A program made the position numbers and the translations under genes. Positions 9,213-17,542 of a stretch of 64,000 nucleotides of DNA are shown here, piece by piece. The stretch lies in the NCBI GenBank assembly GCA_965263215.1, contig OZ253663.1, positions 1,550,001 through 1,614,000 of the forward strand, in the 5' to 3' direction. The notes below the pieces were generated by a model. The model made no database searches. It was given only the letters and a program-made list of their open reading frames with translations, and had not been told where the DNA came from. Every line of letters begins with the position of its first letter. The first letter of the stretch is position 1. The stretch is from UBA1672 sp965263215. GTDB lineage: Bacteria; Pseudomonadota; Alphaproteobacteria; Micavibrionales; Micavibrionaceae.

Positions 9213-10496
9213 TTAGGCTCTCATCGGTTCTGTTGTGTTCAGTAAATGCCTTATTTGTATTATTATATATGTAATTACAATTACATAAACAATCATTTGT
9301 GCAAAAACAGCGCCCCATAGAGACATGAAAAACACTAATATTGTATTGAGTATGACACTGGAAATGATTGCGATAATGCTAATTTTTAGAACGATGTCGT
9401 CTCTGTAATAACTGTAGAATATTAGTTTTAGTACCTCTGAAACTATCGTCAAAACAAATAAGATTAATATATATGGAAATATAGAGAACCATTCTAAGGC
9501 CAATGGTTTATCGAGATTTAGTGTTACGAAATAAAGGCTTGGCCAAGCACACAAAGCCATTAAAACAGAAACAATCATTGTGTCTTTAAACGATTTAAAA
9601 AATATTTTCATATAGTTTTGATCTTGGTTTTTAAACGCACGAACTAACTTTGGCTTTGCAATTTGTATCACGCCTGTTTGTACTAAATTAGATAGGGCAG
9701 ACATGATTTGCATGAAGAAAACGAAAACTCCGGTTAGTTGTAAGCCAAGTAGAATAGATATCAAAAAGTGGCTCCAATATTGAGAGATTGCGGTAAGAAC
9801 GCTTGTTATGTGCATATTACGCGCTTGTTTGAATTCATTTTTAACCCATTGAAATATTGTTAAGTCACAAGATACCTCACGCCAAGGCCACCTGATCATT
9901 ACTGTAACTGTCCCAATCATTGCTACGATTCCACCTAGAATCCATGCGATTAGAATATCATTGAGTGTTTTAAGATCCGGATTGAGGTAAGCCACTAACA
10001 TAAATACAATCATCCAGATCGCAGTTCTAACAAAGTGTAATAGATTTGCAAGAAATGGCTTTGATAGGTTTAAAAACAGACGATAAAAATCTCCGTTTAT
10101 ATGCTCAAATAAAATAACAATAAGAATTAAAAGAGATAATAGAATGTTATCGTATAATGCACCGATTATATATGTCGGGATTAGAAGAAGCATGTACACA
10201 AACAGAATATATTGTCCATAATAACGGATGCTTCTGCATATCTCTAATTGTGTTTGTGTAACTGCGTTTCGACTTATTGTGTGGATCAATGTGAGCCCAA
10301 AAAACAAGCTCGCTATGATGCTAGCAGATGCAATGAGGCCATAAGCACCCAATGTTTCAAAACTCATATACCGAGCTATAAATAGTGTGAAAATAAATTT
10401 TACGACGAGTGAAGTGCCGCGCATACCCATAACTGTCAATGCTACAAGAGTATCAGCGCTGATATGATTTATAATATAAATTGGCAAACGTTTCAT
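9213..10496 (-). CDS. oligosaccharide flippase family membrane protein (second Wzx-like)
   Basis: This 427-residue, very hydrophobic protein has about twelve predicted membrane segments. Its N-terminal region (GTSLVVKFIFTLFIARYM, then LGAYGLIASASIIASLFFGL) fits the Wzx/PST branch of the MOP superfamily. It is unlike the WzxC-type protein at 5604-7121. It lies 8 bases downstream of the chain-length protein gene on the same strand, so it is probably co-transcribed with it. Its stop lies 3 bases from the end of the broken acyltransferase gene. It likely moves lipid-linked sugars, but which substrate each flippase uses cannot be told. Confidence 0.75.
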   Translation of the reverse strand: MKRLPIYIINHISADTLVALTVMGMRGTSLVVKFIFTLFIARYMSFETLGAYGLIASASIIASLFFGLTLIHTISRNAVTQTQLEICRSIRYYGQYILFVYMLLLIPTYIIGALYDNILLSLLILIVILFEHINGDFYRLFLNLSKPFLANLLHFVRTAIWMIVFMLVAYLNPDLKTLNDILIAWILGGIVAMIGTVTVMIRWPWREVSCDLTIFQWVKNEFKQARNMHITSVLTAISQYWSHFLISILLGLQLTGVFVFFMQIMSALSNLVQTGVIQIAKPKLVRAFKNQDQNYMKIFFKSFKDTMIVSVLMALCAWPSLYFVTLNLDKPLALEWFSIFPYILILFVLTIVSEVLKLIFYSYYRDDIVLKISIIAIISSVILNTILVFFMSLWGAVFAQMIVYVIVITYIIIQIRHLLNTTEPMRA

Positions 10497-10504
10497 TCAC
10501 ACGC

Positions 10505-12202
10505 TTACTCTTTAGGATATTGATAAGCTACGTGACCGTAATGGCTTTTCATTTTTTTCATGTTGGCTTTACTGAGAACCACGCCAGCAACTTTGTCTCG
10601 ATTTAGCCTGTTCTGCTGAAGATAAAAGTTGAGTGTGTTAGGTAATGTTTTTCCCCATTCGGCAACAATAATAAAATGATCAACAGATTGAATATATGTA
10701 TGAAGGTTTGATGTTGCGTGCATAGGGGGCAGGTCTATGATTGTGTAATCATATTGCTTCCTACACACATCAAGTAGTGACGCCATACGTTGGGCATTAA
10801 ATTTTCTTTGATTGGGTGTATCACCGTCTAATTCATTTATAAGGGCATTGAGGTTGTAATCTTCGCTATAAAAAACATTCTCCAGGAGAAAGTTTTGCAT
10901 CGTTTTGTTAGTGAAGGAATCTGCATTTTGTATGTCACTGGCGAAAAATAATGTTTGTGCCCCCTCATGCGCACAATGAACAGCAAGGTTAGAAGCAATT
11001 ACATGAGTATCTTTATCTTCAAACGTTGATAAAATGCCCACTACTTTGCTCTTATTAGGCTCTGTTTCATAATCAAGAAGATTCTTAATTGTTCTTATTG
11101 TTTCGGCACATAATGATTGCTCATCATCGACAGACTGTGTGTATAATCCGATTGTGGTACTGACCTCATCCGAAGATACAAAAGATATATGTTTTTGCTT
11201 TGATTGCCTAATTTTAGGAAGGAATCCCAAGAAAGTCATTCTCAACTCTCTTTTGGCTTGCCCTGCTCTTTTTAGTGTTTTGTCGAAGAAATCAATAATG
11301 AGTGCAATCAAGATACCAATACCGGTGCCGAGTATGATCGCCGCACCTATGATAATTTTTGATTTCGGTTCGCTTTTATGAAGCGGGGCTGTTGCATACG
11401 TGATAACACGCGTCTCTGTCACTGGAAAACTGCTTTCTAGGCTGATAGTTCTGATTTTCTCAAGGTATGATTCATAGATCGTATCGAAAGTTTCGATTTC
11501 CTGTTCTAGATCTAGAAACTCACGTAAGCGCACTTCTTGGTTAAAGCTTTTATTCTTTTTGCTCTTTCTTATGTTTTTCTGAGATTCCGCGTTATATTCC
11601 GCTCTGTACTTCGCTAACCTCTCACGAGCATCCCTAGACTTTTCTTTGATTTCTTGAGCCTTTGCTTGTAACCATGTAATGGTTCGTTCAGATGTTTCCG
11701 ATAGCGAGTCTAGTTGATCGGCAATGTAAACCTCGGCGAATGCGTTTGCAATGTCAGCGGCGATTTGTGGATCGGTAGACTTGTATCTTATCGAAAGTGC
11801 GTATGTTTTTTCTACGCGGCTTACAGACATATTAGACTGTATGATTTGAAAAAGAATGAAGTCTCGTCTGTCTTGATCTTTAGGGATATAACTAAAATAA
11901 TTTTTGGGCTCTAATAATTTTACAACGGCATCAGTAATACGTTTGGATCTCAGAACCTCTACTTCGCTATCAATAGCGGCAGGCTCATAGGTTGCTAGAT
12001 TAAGTGACGACACGTCAGATATTGAATTACTGATACTTTTATCCAGTAATATAACAGTTTCTGCTGTGTATTTTTCAGGTGTCGTCGCAAGATACATCAC
12101 AGCAACGATTAAAAGGGTCACAACAATCCCAACAATAAGGACGATGTGTCTTTTAAATATATAATATAACCGCTTTAGGTCTATCGTATCTTGTTCGCTC
12201 AA
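10505..12202 (-). CDS. GumC/Wzc-like chain-length protein with degenerate tyrosine-kinase domain
   Basis: This 565-residue polysaccharide co-polymerase has a Wzz domain. TM1 is at about residues 19-39, a periplasmic part includes a charged coiled coil (about 175-255), and TM2 is at about 281-305. A cytoplasmic domain laid out like a BY-kinase follows. Walker B is recognisable (YTIIDLPPM, about 486-494). The Walker A position (about 389-400) reads GILSTFEDKDTH instead of a GxGKS/T loop, and the A' motif is also eroded (FFASDIQNAD). The C-terminal tyrosine cluster is reduced to HYGHVAYQYPKE. The protein should still set chain length and contact Wza, but kinase activity is doubtful. It lies about 200 bases downstream of wza on the same strand. 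Confidence 0.82.
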   Translation of the reverse strand: MSEQDTIDLKRLYYIFKRHIVLIVGIVVTLLIVAVMYLATTPEKYTAETVILLDKSISNSISDVSSLNLATYEPAAIDSEVEVLRSKRITDAVVKLLEPKNYFSYIPKDQDRRDFILFQIIQSNMSVSRVEKTYALSIRYKSTDPQIAADIANAFAEVYIADQLDSLSETSERTITWLQAKAQEIKEKSRDARERLAKYRAEYNAESQKNIRKSKKNKSFNQEVRLREFLDLEQEIETFDTIYESYLEKIRTISLESSFPVTETRVITYATAPLHKSEPKSKIIIGAAIILGTGIGILIALIIDFFDKTLKRAGQAKRELRMTFLGFLPKIRQSKQKHISFVSSDEVSTTIGLYTQSVDDEQSLCAETIRTIKNLLDYETEPNKSKVVGILSTFEDKDTHVIASNLAVHCAHEGAQTLFFASDIQNADSFTNKTMQNFLLENVFYSEDYNLNALINELDGDTPNQRKFNAQRMASLLDVCRKQYDYTIIDLPPMHATSNLHTYIQSVDHFIIVAEWGKTLPNTLNFYLQQNRLNRDKVAGVVLSKANMKKMKSHYGHVAYQYPKE

Positions 12203-12408
12203 TTTATTGGCCTGTTTTAAATTATATGATTTTGTTGTTAGAAAAGCTTTTAATCCAGTCAGCCAGACAATACAACACTATTTCAATTTATTGTTACCAT
12301 AACGCCAGTCTGCGACTTGCTAAAGGCTGGCCAATCGTACGTTAAAAACGATAAATATAAATGTACTAAAATACAGAATTTTACGTTTTGTGCAAAATTG
12401 AGATATTG

Positions 12409-13602
12409 CTAGAAAGCCCTTTCTGTGGCTGTTCTTGTAGAAGATGTTGTGCTGATGATGTTCAAGAACTTCAGGTATTCAACACTCTCTGCATTAGCAA
12501 TATAAACTGTGTCTTGATCTTGCATTGGGAACTTTTGTGCAAGGAAAAATCCTTCATGTTCTCTCAGATTAATTCTGTAAATAACAGGAACAAAGGCAGT
12601 TTTCGCATCTGAGTATTCTACAGACAAGCTGTCTTCGATTTTGCGAATAAACTCAATTGGCTCTTCCTTGTAGATATATATTTCTGCAGGATCAGCCTGA
12701 GTATCTCTAAGTCCTTGAGCACGGCCCAAAGCTTCAGATAGTGTAAGTTTCCTTTTCTCAAAAGGTAGTGTGCCTTGGAATTCGGCTGCACCGTACACAT
12801 TAAATACCTTGGGTTCACGATATAAATAATATGTGTCATTTGGCTGCACAAAAATATTTTTACTTGGATCTATGAATAAGTCATCCATAAAAACAGTATG
12901 TTCGTTTCCCTTGCGCTGTAATGAAACCCATGTTTCATAACCAGGAAACTTGGGGCCTCCCGCGGCGGCAATGACGTCTAAAACACGCTCATCATTAAAT
13001 CCTAGAGAAAAACGACTGGCATCTTCAACATCACCCAAAACACTAACCTCGGTTCCGCCCCGGCTTTGAAATGAGACAACGACTTGAGGTGCTAAGGCGA
13101 GATCAGATAATGCAGATACGATAGACGCACTAACTTCTGCAGATGTTTTTCCTGCTGCCTTGATTTGGCCAGCATATGGTACGGTAATAAATCCTGTGCG
13201 ATCAACAATCTGTGGTGGCAAGGAAATGAAGTTACCCGGCCTTATGCCAGCACCCTCTTGAACAAATAAACCACCGGCGTTTTGTTCGAAAATAGTGATT
13301 TCAATGGAATCCCCTACTTCAATTTTTGTTACATGCGGGCTCGTGTTTTTAGGCCAGTTAGAATTCTTGGAACTGACTTTTCGGTATTTAGAAATCACAT
13401 CAATGGTATGTTCATTAATCTCAACTAATGTGTATTTGGGCTCCTGCTTATCAGGGTGCCTATCGGGAAATTGTGCTTCACCGGAAAGATGTACTTTGGT
13501 GTCTGCAAGAATGTTTGCACTGTATGGGCCTGAGGCCGGCAATGCCGAACATGCAGTCAAAATAAATGAAAGACAAATTAGAAGAGGTGTACGGTAAGAC
13601 AT
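12409..13602 (-). CDS. wza: Wza-type polysaccharide export outer-membrane lipoprotein
   Basis: The chosen ATG at 13602 gives a 397-residue protein with a lipoprotein signal peptide ending in the lipobox LTAC at about residues 14-17. The longer in-frame start would put 17 extra residues before it. A polysaccharide export (PES) domain follows, including VGDSIEITIFEQ and VDRTGFITVPYAGQI, and then SLBB-type segments (VSVLGDVEDA and FNVYGAAEFQGT). Wza forms the octameric outer-membrane channel for group 1 type capsules and exopolysaccharides and works with Wzc. The neighbouring chain-length protein fits this. About 130 bases upstream, before the glycosyltransferase stop, are free for a promoter. 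Confidence 0.88.
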   Translation of the reverse strand: MSYRTPLLICLSFILTACSALPASGPYSANILADTKVHLSGEAQFPDRHPDKQEPKYTLVEINEHTIDVISKYRKVSSKNSNWPKNTSPHVTKIEVGDSIEITIFEQNAGGLFVQEGAGIRPGNFISLPPQIVDRTGFITVPYAGQIKAAGKTSAEVSASIVSALSDLALAPQVVVSFQSRGGTEVSVLGDVEDASRFSLGFNDERVLDVIAAAGGPKFPGYETWVSLQRKGNEHTVFMDDLFIDPSKNIFVQPNDTYYLYREPKVFNVYGAAEFQGTLPFEKRKLTLSEALGRAQGLRDTQADPAEIYIYKEEPIEFIRKIEDSLSVEYSDAKTAFVPVIYRINLREHEGFFLAQKFPMQDQDTVYIANAESVEYLKFLNIISTTSSTRTATERAF

Positions 13603-13655
13603 GATAATGTAATTTCTTATGTATAGTTGAAAACGCAGAATACTCGATTGCAAGT

Positions 13656-13664
13656 ATCATACCA
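13656..13664 (-). promoter_or_regulatory. possible extended -10 promoter of wza
   Basis: Read on the minus strand this is TGGTATGAT, an extended -10 element (TGn then TATGAT) about 55 bases before the wza ATG. No good -35 is present at 17 bases, which is acceptable for extended -10 promoters. This is inference from the motif alone. Confidence 0.35.
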
Positions 13665-13736
13665 GTATTTAATTTATATATATCCGGTAAATTTGCAAGA
13701 TTTTTAAAAGATTTGCTATGCTAGGATCAGTAGTCT

Positions 13737-14903
13737 TTATGATGATGTTTGTATAATTTTCGAAAATTTTTCGAGCATGATTTGGCTCGAGAAATATTTT
13801 TTTGCCCTATGATTGGCTTTATCAATTTGGATTGCTTTGTCTTTTTCGCCTTTAGTTAGGCAAATATTGATGTACTCGATCAACTTGTCACTATTGCCCA
13901 TAGGAAATAAATACCCACTATCTCCGTGCTCAATGATTTCTTGTGCGCCGCCTGCATCCGAAGCAATGACAGGTGTTTTTGCAAGCATTGCTTCTACGAT
14001 TACGCGACCGAAAGGCTCAGGTGAAGTTGAGCAATGAGTGATTACATCACACGCGGCCATCAGTTTTGGTATTTCATTAGAGTGTCCTACGAAGGTGATG
14101 CGGTTACCTATTCCCAATTCTGCAGTGAGTTTGTGTAATTTTTTCTCATATTCTTCTTCTCCAAACTGCGCGCCGCCGACGATTATACCGTGTGCCTCAT
14201 TAATTTTGGAAAGTGCTTTTAGAAAAACATCCTGACCTTTCCAGTTACTAATACGGCCAAAAATACCGATCAAAGGTGAATCGTTTTTTACGTAGCGTTC
14301 TTTAATCGTTTTGATTTCTTCAGGGTTTTGAATTCCTTTTTCAAAGTTATTAGTATCAACACCAGAATAAAGAACATGGATGTTCTTTTTTTTGCCGCCT
14401 GCATCAAGCCACGCTTTCTGACTGGCTTGAGAGTTCAAAACAATATGGTTTGCTGTGAAACGTGACAAGGTGGTCAGAAATTTGATTAATGAGCCACTGA
14501 AATGCTCTTTGGTGATTAAATCGTTCATAAACCAAACGATTGGCTTGCGCGTTATTGGTTTTGCCAAGGCACTGAATACAAATGATTTTTGTGACATACA
14601 GACGATGACATCGAAATCACGGCTTTTGCGCGATAACATACGGATAAAACTAAACATACCTGGTATTATTTTTAGCGCACTGAATAAGCCTTGTTCGCGC
14701 TTAAATGAAGTGATGGAAGATGGCATTTCCAACACAGAGTATTTTAAGCTAGCCTTTTGAAGGGGATCTTTGAGTTCTCCGTTTTGAAACATACATATTT
14801 CAGAATTGTTTGCTACGGATTTCGCCAGACTTATCATCTTGGCTTCGGCTCCGCCCATATTACCGACATGGGTTAAGAATAATATTTTCTTCTGAGTACT
14901 CAT
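13737..14903 (-). CDS. GT4-type (glycosyltransferases group 1) glycosyltransferase
   Basis: This 388-residue GT-B enzyme has an N-terminal acceptor domain beginning ILFLTHVGNMGGAEAKM. The C-terminal donor domain has GIFGRISNWKGQDVFLKAL and the classic EPFGRVIVEAMLAKTPVIAS stretch, where the first glutamate and E-x7-E pattern bind the nucleotide sugar. It is 20 bases from the next upstream glycosyltransferase on the same strand and is probably part of the manC-led operon. It adds a sugar of unknown identity in the cytoplasm. Confidence 0.87.
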   Translation of the reverse strand: MSTQKKILFLTHVGNMGGAEAKMISLAKSVANNSEICMFQNGELKDPLQKASLKYSVLEMPSSITSFKREQGLFSALKIIPGMFSFIRMLSRKSRDFDVIVCMSQKSFVFSALAKPITRKPIVWFMNDLITKEHFSGSLIKFLTTLSRFTANHIVLNSQASQKAWLDAGGKKKNIHVLYSGVDTNNFEKGIQNPEEIKTIKERYVKNDSPLIGIFGRISNWKGQDVFLKALSKINEAHGIIVGGAQFGEEEYEKKLHKLTAELGIGNRITFVGHSNEIPKLMAACDVITHCSTSPEPFGRVIVEAMLAKTPVIASDAGGAQEIIEHGDSGYLFPMGNSDKLIEYINICLTKGEKDKAIQIDKANHRAKKYFSSQIMLEKFSKIIQTSS

Positions 14904-14922
14904 AATAGCATGTCGTCCGAAG

Positions 14923-16065
14923 TTAGCTTGTGGCTTTTTTTACAACATCTTTCAGCTGTCTCTGAAATTCTGATGGTGCGAATTTTTCAGCGTTCTTGCG
15001 GCAGTTTTTATATTCTATCTTTTCACAAATACCGTTGAAGCGTTTCACCGCGTCCGCCAAACAATCAGGGGTTTGTTCATTGAAGAAAATCCCTGTCGCT
15101 TTCTCGGCATCTTTTTCATAGTCTATGACTGTTTCTAATGCACCCCCTGCCCCGTATGCAATCACAGGTGTACCGCACGCTTGTGCCTCGACGGGGATAA
15201 TACCGAAATCTTCCTCAGCAGCGAATACGAATGCCTTGGCGCGCTGCATGTGGTCTTTTAAAACCTCGTTAGGCTGAAAGCCCATTAATTCGATGTTAGA
15301 TGCATTTTCGGCGATGGCTTTGATCTTCGCCATTTCGGGGCCGTCACCAATGATTTTTAATTTTTGATCCGGCAGTTTTGCAAAAGCCGCAGCAATGAGA
15401 TCAAGGCGTTTATAGGGTACCATGCGTGAAGCCGTCAGGAAGAAATCGTCCTTCTTATCCGCATATTCAAACATATCGACATTAACGGGCGGATAGATTA
15501 CCTCTGCCTCACGGCGGTAGACTTTCCAGATGCGTTTGCGAATATAGTTTGAGTTTGCGATGAAGTGATCAACGCCGTTGGCGGTTCTGTAATCCCAGAT
15601 ACGGAATTTATGCAGCAATTTTTTTGCCAGATAACCTTTGATGCCCTTATTCATATTACTTTCGCGTAAATATTGATGCATCAAATCCCACGCGTAGCGG
15701 GTTGGGCTGTGTACGTATGAAATATGGATTTGCTCTGCGCCTGTAATTACGCCTTTAGCCACGGCATGGCTAGACGAGACAATCAAATCATATTCAGAAA
15801 GATCAAAATCCTCGATGGCCTGCGGACAAAACGGCAGGAGCTTGCGGTAGTATTTGTGCACCTTCGGCCATTTATTCAGGGAACTTGTCGTTATCTTGCT
15901 ATCGCCGAACATCTTACGTTGGTCATCATCCAGAAAATCGAACAATGTATAAACGTCTGCGCCTGGAAACACGAGGAGGATTTGCTCCAGAACACGTTCT
16001 GCACCTGCAATGAGGGGCAGCCAATCATGGACAACGGCAACTTTCATGTCTTTATGCGCGGCCAT
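14923..16065 (-). CDS. GT4-type glycosyltransferase, possibly mannosyltransferase
   Basis: This 380-residue GT-B enzyme begins KVAVVHDWLPLIAGAERVL. It has YVHSPTRYAWD, a pattern common in WbaZ/WbdB-like mannosyltransferases, a donor-site stretch PYKRLDLIAAAFAKLP, and EEDFGIIPVEAQACGTPVIA at the C-terminal E-x7-E motif. The ATG at 16065 is kept because GGAAG lies 6 bases before it; this makes it overlap the end of manC by 14 bases. Direct coupling to manC, which makes GDP-mannose, fits a mannose donor, but that is inference. Confidence 0.85.
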   Translation of the reverse strand: MAAHKDMKVAVVHDWLPLIAGAERVLEQILLVFPGADVYTLFDFLDDDQRKMFGDSKITTSSLNKWPKVHKYYRKLLPFCPQAIEDFDLSEYDLIVSSSHAVAKGVITGAEQIHISYVHSPTRYAWDLMHQYLRESNMNKGIKGYLAKKLLHKFRIWDYRTANGVDHFIANSNYIRKRIWKVYRREAEVIYPPVNVDMFEYADKKDDFFLTASRMVPYKRLDLIAAAFAKLPDQKLKIIGDGPEMAKIKAIAENASNIELMGFQPNEVLKDHMQRAKAFVFAAEEDFGIIPVEAQACGTPVIAYGAGGALETVIDYEKDAEKATGIFFNEQTPDCLADAVKRFNGICEKIEYKNCRKNAEKFAPSEFQRQLKDVVKKATS

Positions 16066-17455
16066 AGATGTCTTCCAGTCTTACGATATCATCTTCACCA
16101 AGATAGCTGCCTGTTTGCACTTCGATAAGCTCCAACATGATTTTACCCGGGTTCTCGAGGGCATGGATAATGCCCACTGGCAAATATACAGACTCGTTTT
16201 CCGATATCATGAGTGTTTCTTCACCCTTGGTGACTTTCGCCGTCCCTTTAACAACGATCCAATGCTCTGATCTGTGGAAGTGTTTTTGGATAGAAAGTTT
16301 TGCGCCCGGTTTCACCGAAATACGTTTTACCTGATCACGCTCACCAAAGTCGATTGAATCGTAATGTCCCCATGGTCGGTAAACCGTGCGATGATGCTTG
16401 GCTTCTTTGCGTTCATCCTTCTTAAGCTTATTCACGATATCTTTTACGCCTTGTACGTCTTTTTTATGTGCCACCAATAAAGCGTCTTTTGTGTCGACAA
16501 CGATCATGTCCTCAAGACCTAATGTACACACGAGCTTGTGACGCCCCCTGATAAAGCAATTCTTTGTATTTTGGGTAATGATATCGCCGACACATACGTT
16601 ATTGTTTTCATCTTTTTCGCATACTTTCCAGACAGCGTCCCATGATCCAACGTCGCTCCACTGCGCATCAAGCGAAACCATGACGGCATTATCGGTTTTT
16701 TCCATGACAGCGTAATCAACGGAGATATCTTCGCATTTTTCAAATTCTTTTGTATCCAAACGGATGAAGTCGAGGTCTTCTTCACTGCCTATAACGGAAG
16801 AGCGTGCGTGTGTGACAATATCTGTGTGGTGTTTTTCTAACTCCGCAAGGTAAGCGCTGGCCTTAAAACAAAACATCCCGCTATTCCAGAGGTAATTACC
16901 GCTTTCGACAAATGATTTTGCCGTTTCTAAATCGGGCTTTTCTTTGAAGGCTACGAGTTTGTATGCGCCTTCACCAATTTCATCACCAGATTCGATATAT
17001 CCGTATCCTGTGTGCGGTTCGGTCGGTTTAATACCAAACGTAACCAGATGTCCCTCTTCTGCCATTTTTTGTGCGGTCTCAACGGCCTTACCAAAGGCAT
17101 CGACATTTTCAATGACATGATCAGCAGGAAGAACAAGCAATATAGCGTCTTCATCGTGTTTAAGTGCGGCGATAGCAGCAACGGCAATGGCTGGTGCTGT
17201 GTTTCTGCCGACAGGCTCAAGGATTATGTCCTGTGGTTCTTGATTAATCATGCGCATATTTTCGGCAACAATAAATCTATGCTCTTCATTACACACGACA
17301 ATCGGATTAGATAATTCAAGTGCGCTTAGACGAAGTACGGTGTCTTGAAACAAGGTTTTATCAGAATGGAGTGCGATAAATTGCTTCGGATATAGTGGCC
17401 TTGAAAGTGGCCATAATCGTGATCCTGATCCGCCAGATAAAATTACCGGGTACAT
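16052..17455 (-). CDS. manC: mannose-1-phosphate guanylyltransferase / mannose-6-phosphate isomerase
   Basis: This bifunctional type II enzyme makes mannose-6-phosphate and then GDP-mannose. The ATG at 17455, preceded by GGAAA at about 5 bases, gives 467 residues, close to the family's usual 470-480. The nucleotidyltransferase domain has the pyrophosphorylase signature GGSGSRLWPLSRPLYPKQF at the N-terminus, GRNTAPAIAV and FKEKPD. The C-terminal cupin domain has the isomerase metal-binding region KHFHRSEHW. It is the first gene of the minus-strand run manC-GT-GT. GDP-mannose would feed the neighbouring transferases. Confidence 0.95.
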   Translation of the reverse strand: MYPVILSGGSGSRLWPLSRPLYPKQFIALHSDKTLFQDTVLRLSALELSNPIVVCNEEHRFIVAENMRMINQEPQDIILEPVGRNTAPAIAVAAIAALKHDEDAILLVLPADHVIENVDAFGKAVETAQKMAEEGHLVTFGIKPTEPHTGYGYIESGDEIGEGAYKLVAFKEKPDLETAKSFVESGNYLWNSGMFCFKASAYLAELEKHHTDIVTHARSSVIGSEEDLDFIRLDTKEFEKCEDISVDYAVMEKTDNAVMVSLDAQWSDVGSWDAVWKVCEKDENNNVCVGDIITQNTKNCFIRGRHKLVCTLGLEDMIVVDTKDALLVAHKKDVQGVKDIVNKLKKDERKEAKHHRTVYRPWGHYDSIDFGERDQVKRISVKPGAKLSIQKHFHRSEHWIVVKGTAKVTKGEETLMISENESVYLPVGIIHALENPGKIMLELIEVQTGSYLGEDDIVRLEDIYGRA

Positions 17456-17542
17456 TTTATTTTCCTGTTTGTTGTTCGTTTTAAGCAGTATGAAAAACCT
17501 GTCGGACACTAAGCATCTTTGACATAAAAAACAATCTTTTTA

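Noticed and set aside
12203..12408. Small RNA or terminator in the wza to chain-length gene gap
   Set aside because: Only weak A+T hairpins (for example TAAAAT-N5-ATTTTA) and a 5-bp GCCAG/CTGGC pairing were found; not enough to call a feature.
15724..16128. A 134-codon plus-strand frame opposite the GT4 gene and manC
   Set aside because: It crosses two well-supported genes on the other strand and its product has no family features.
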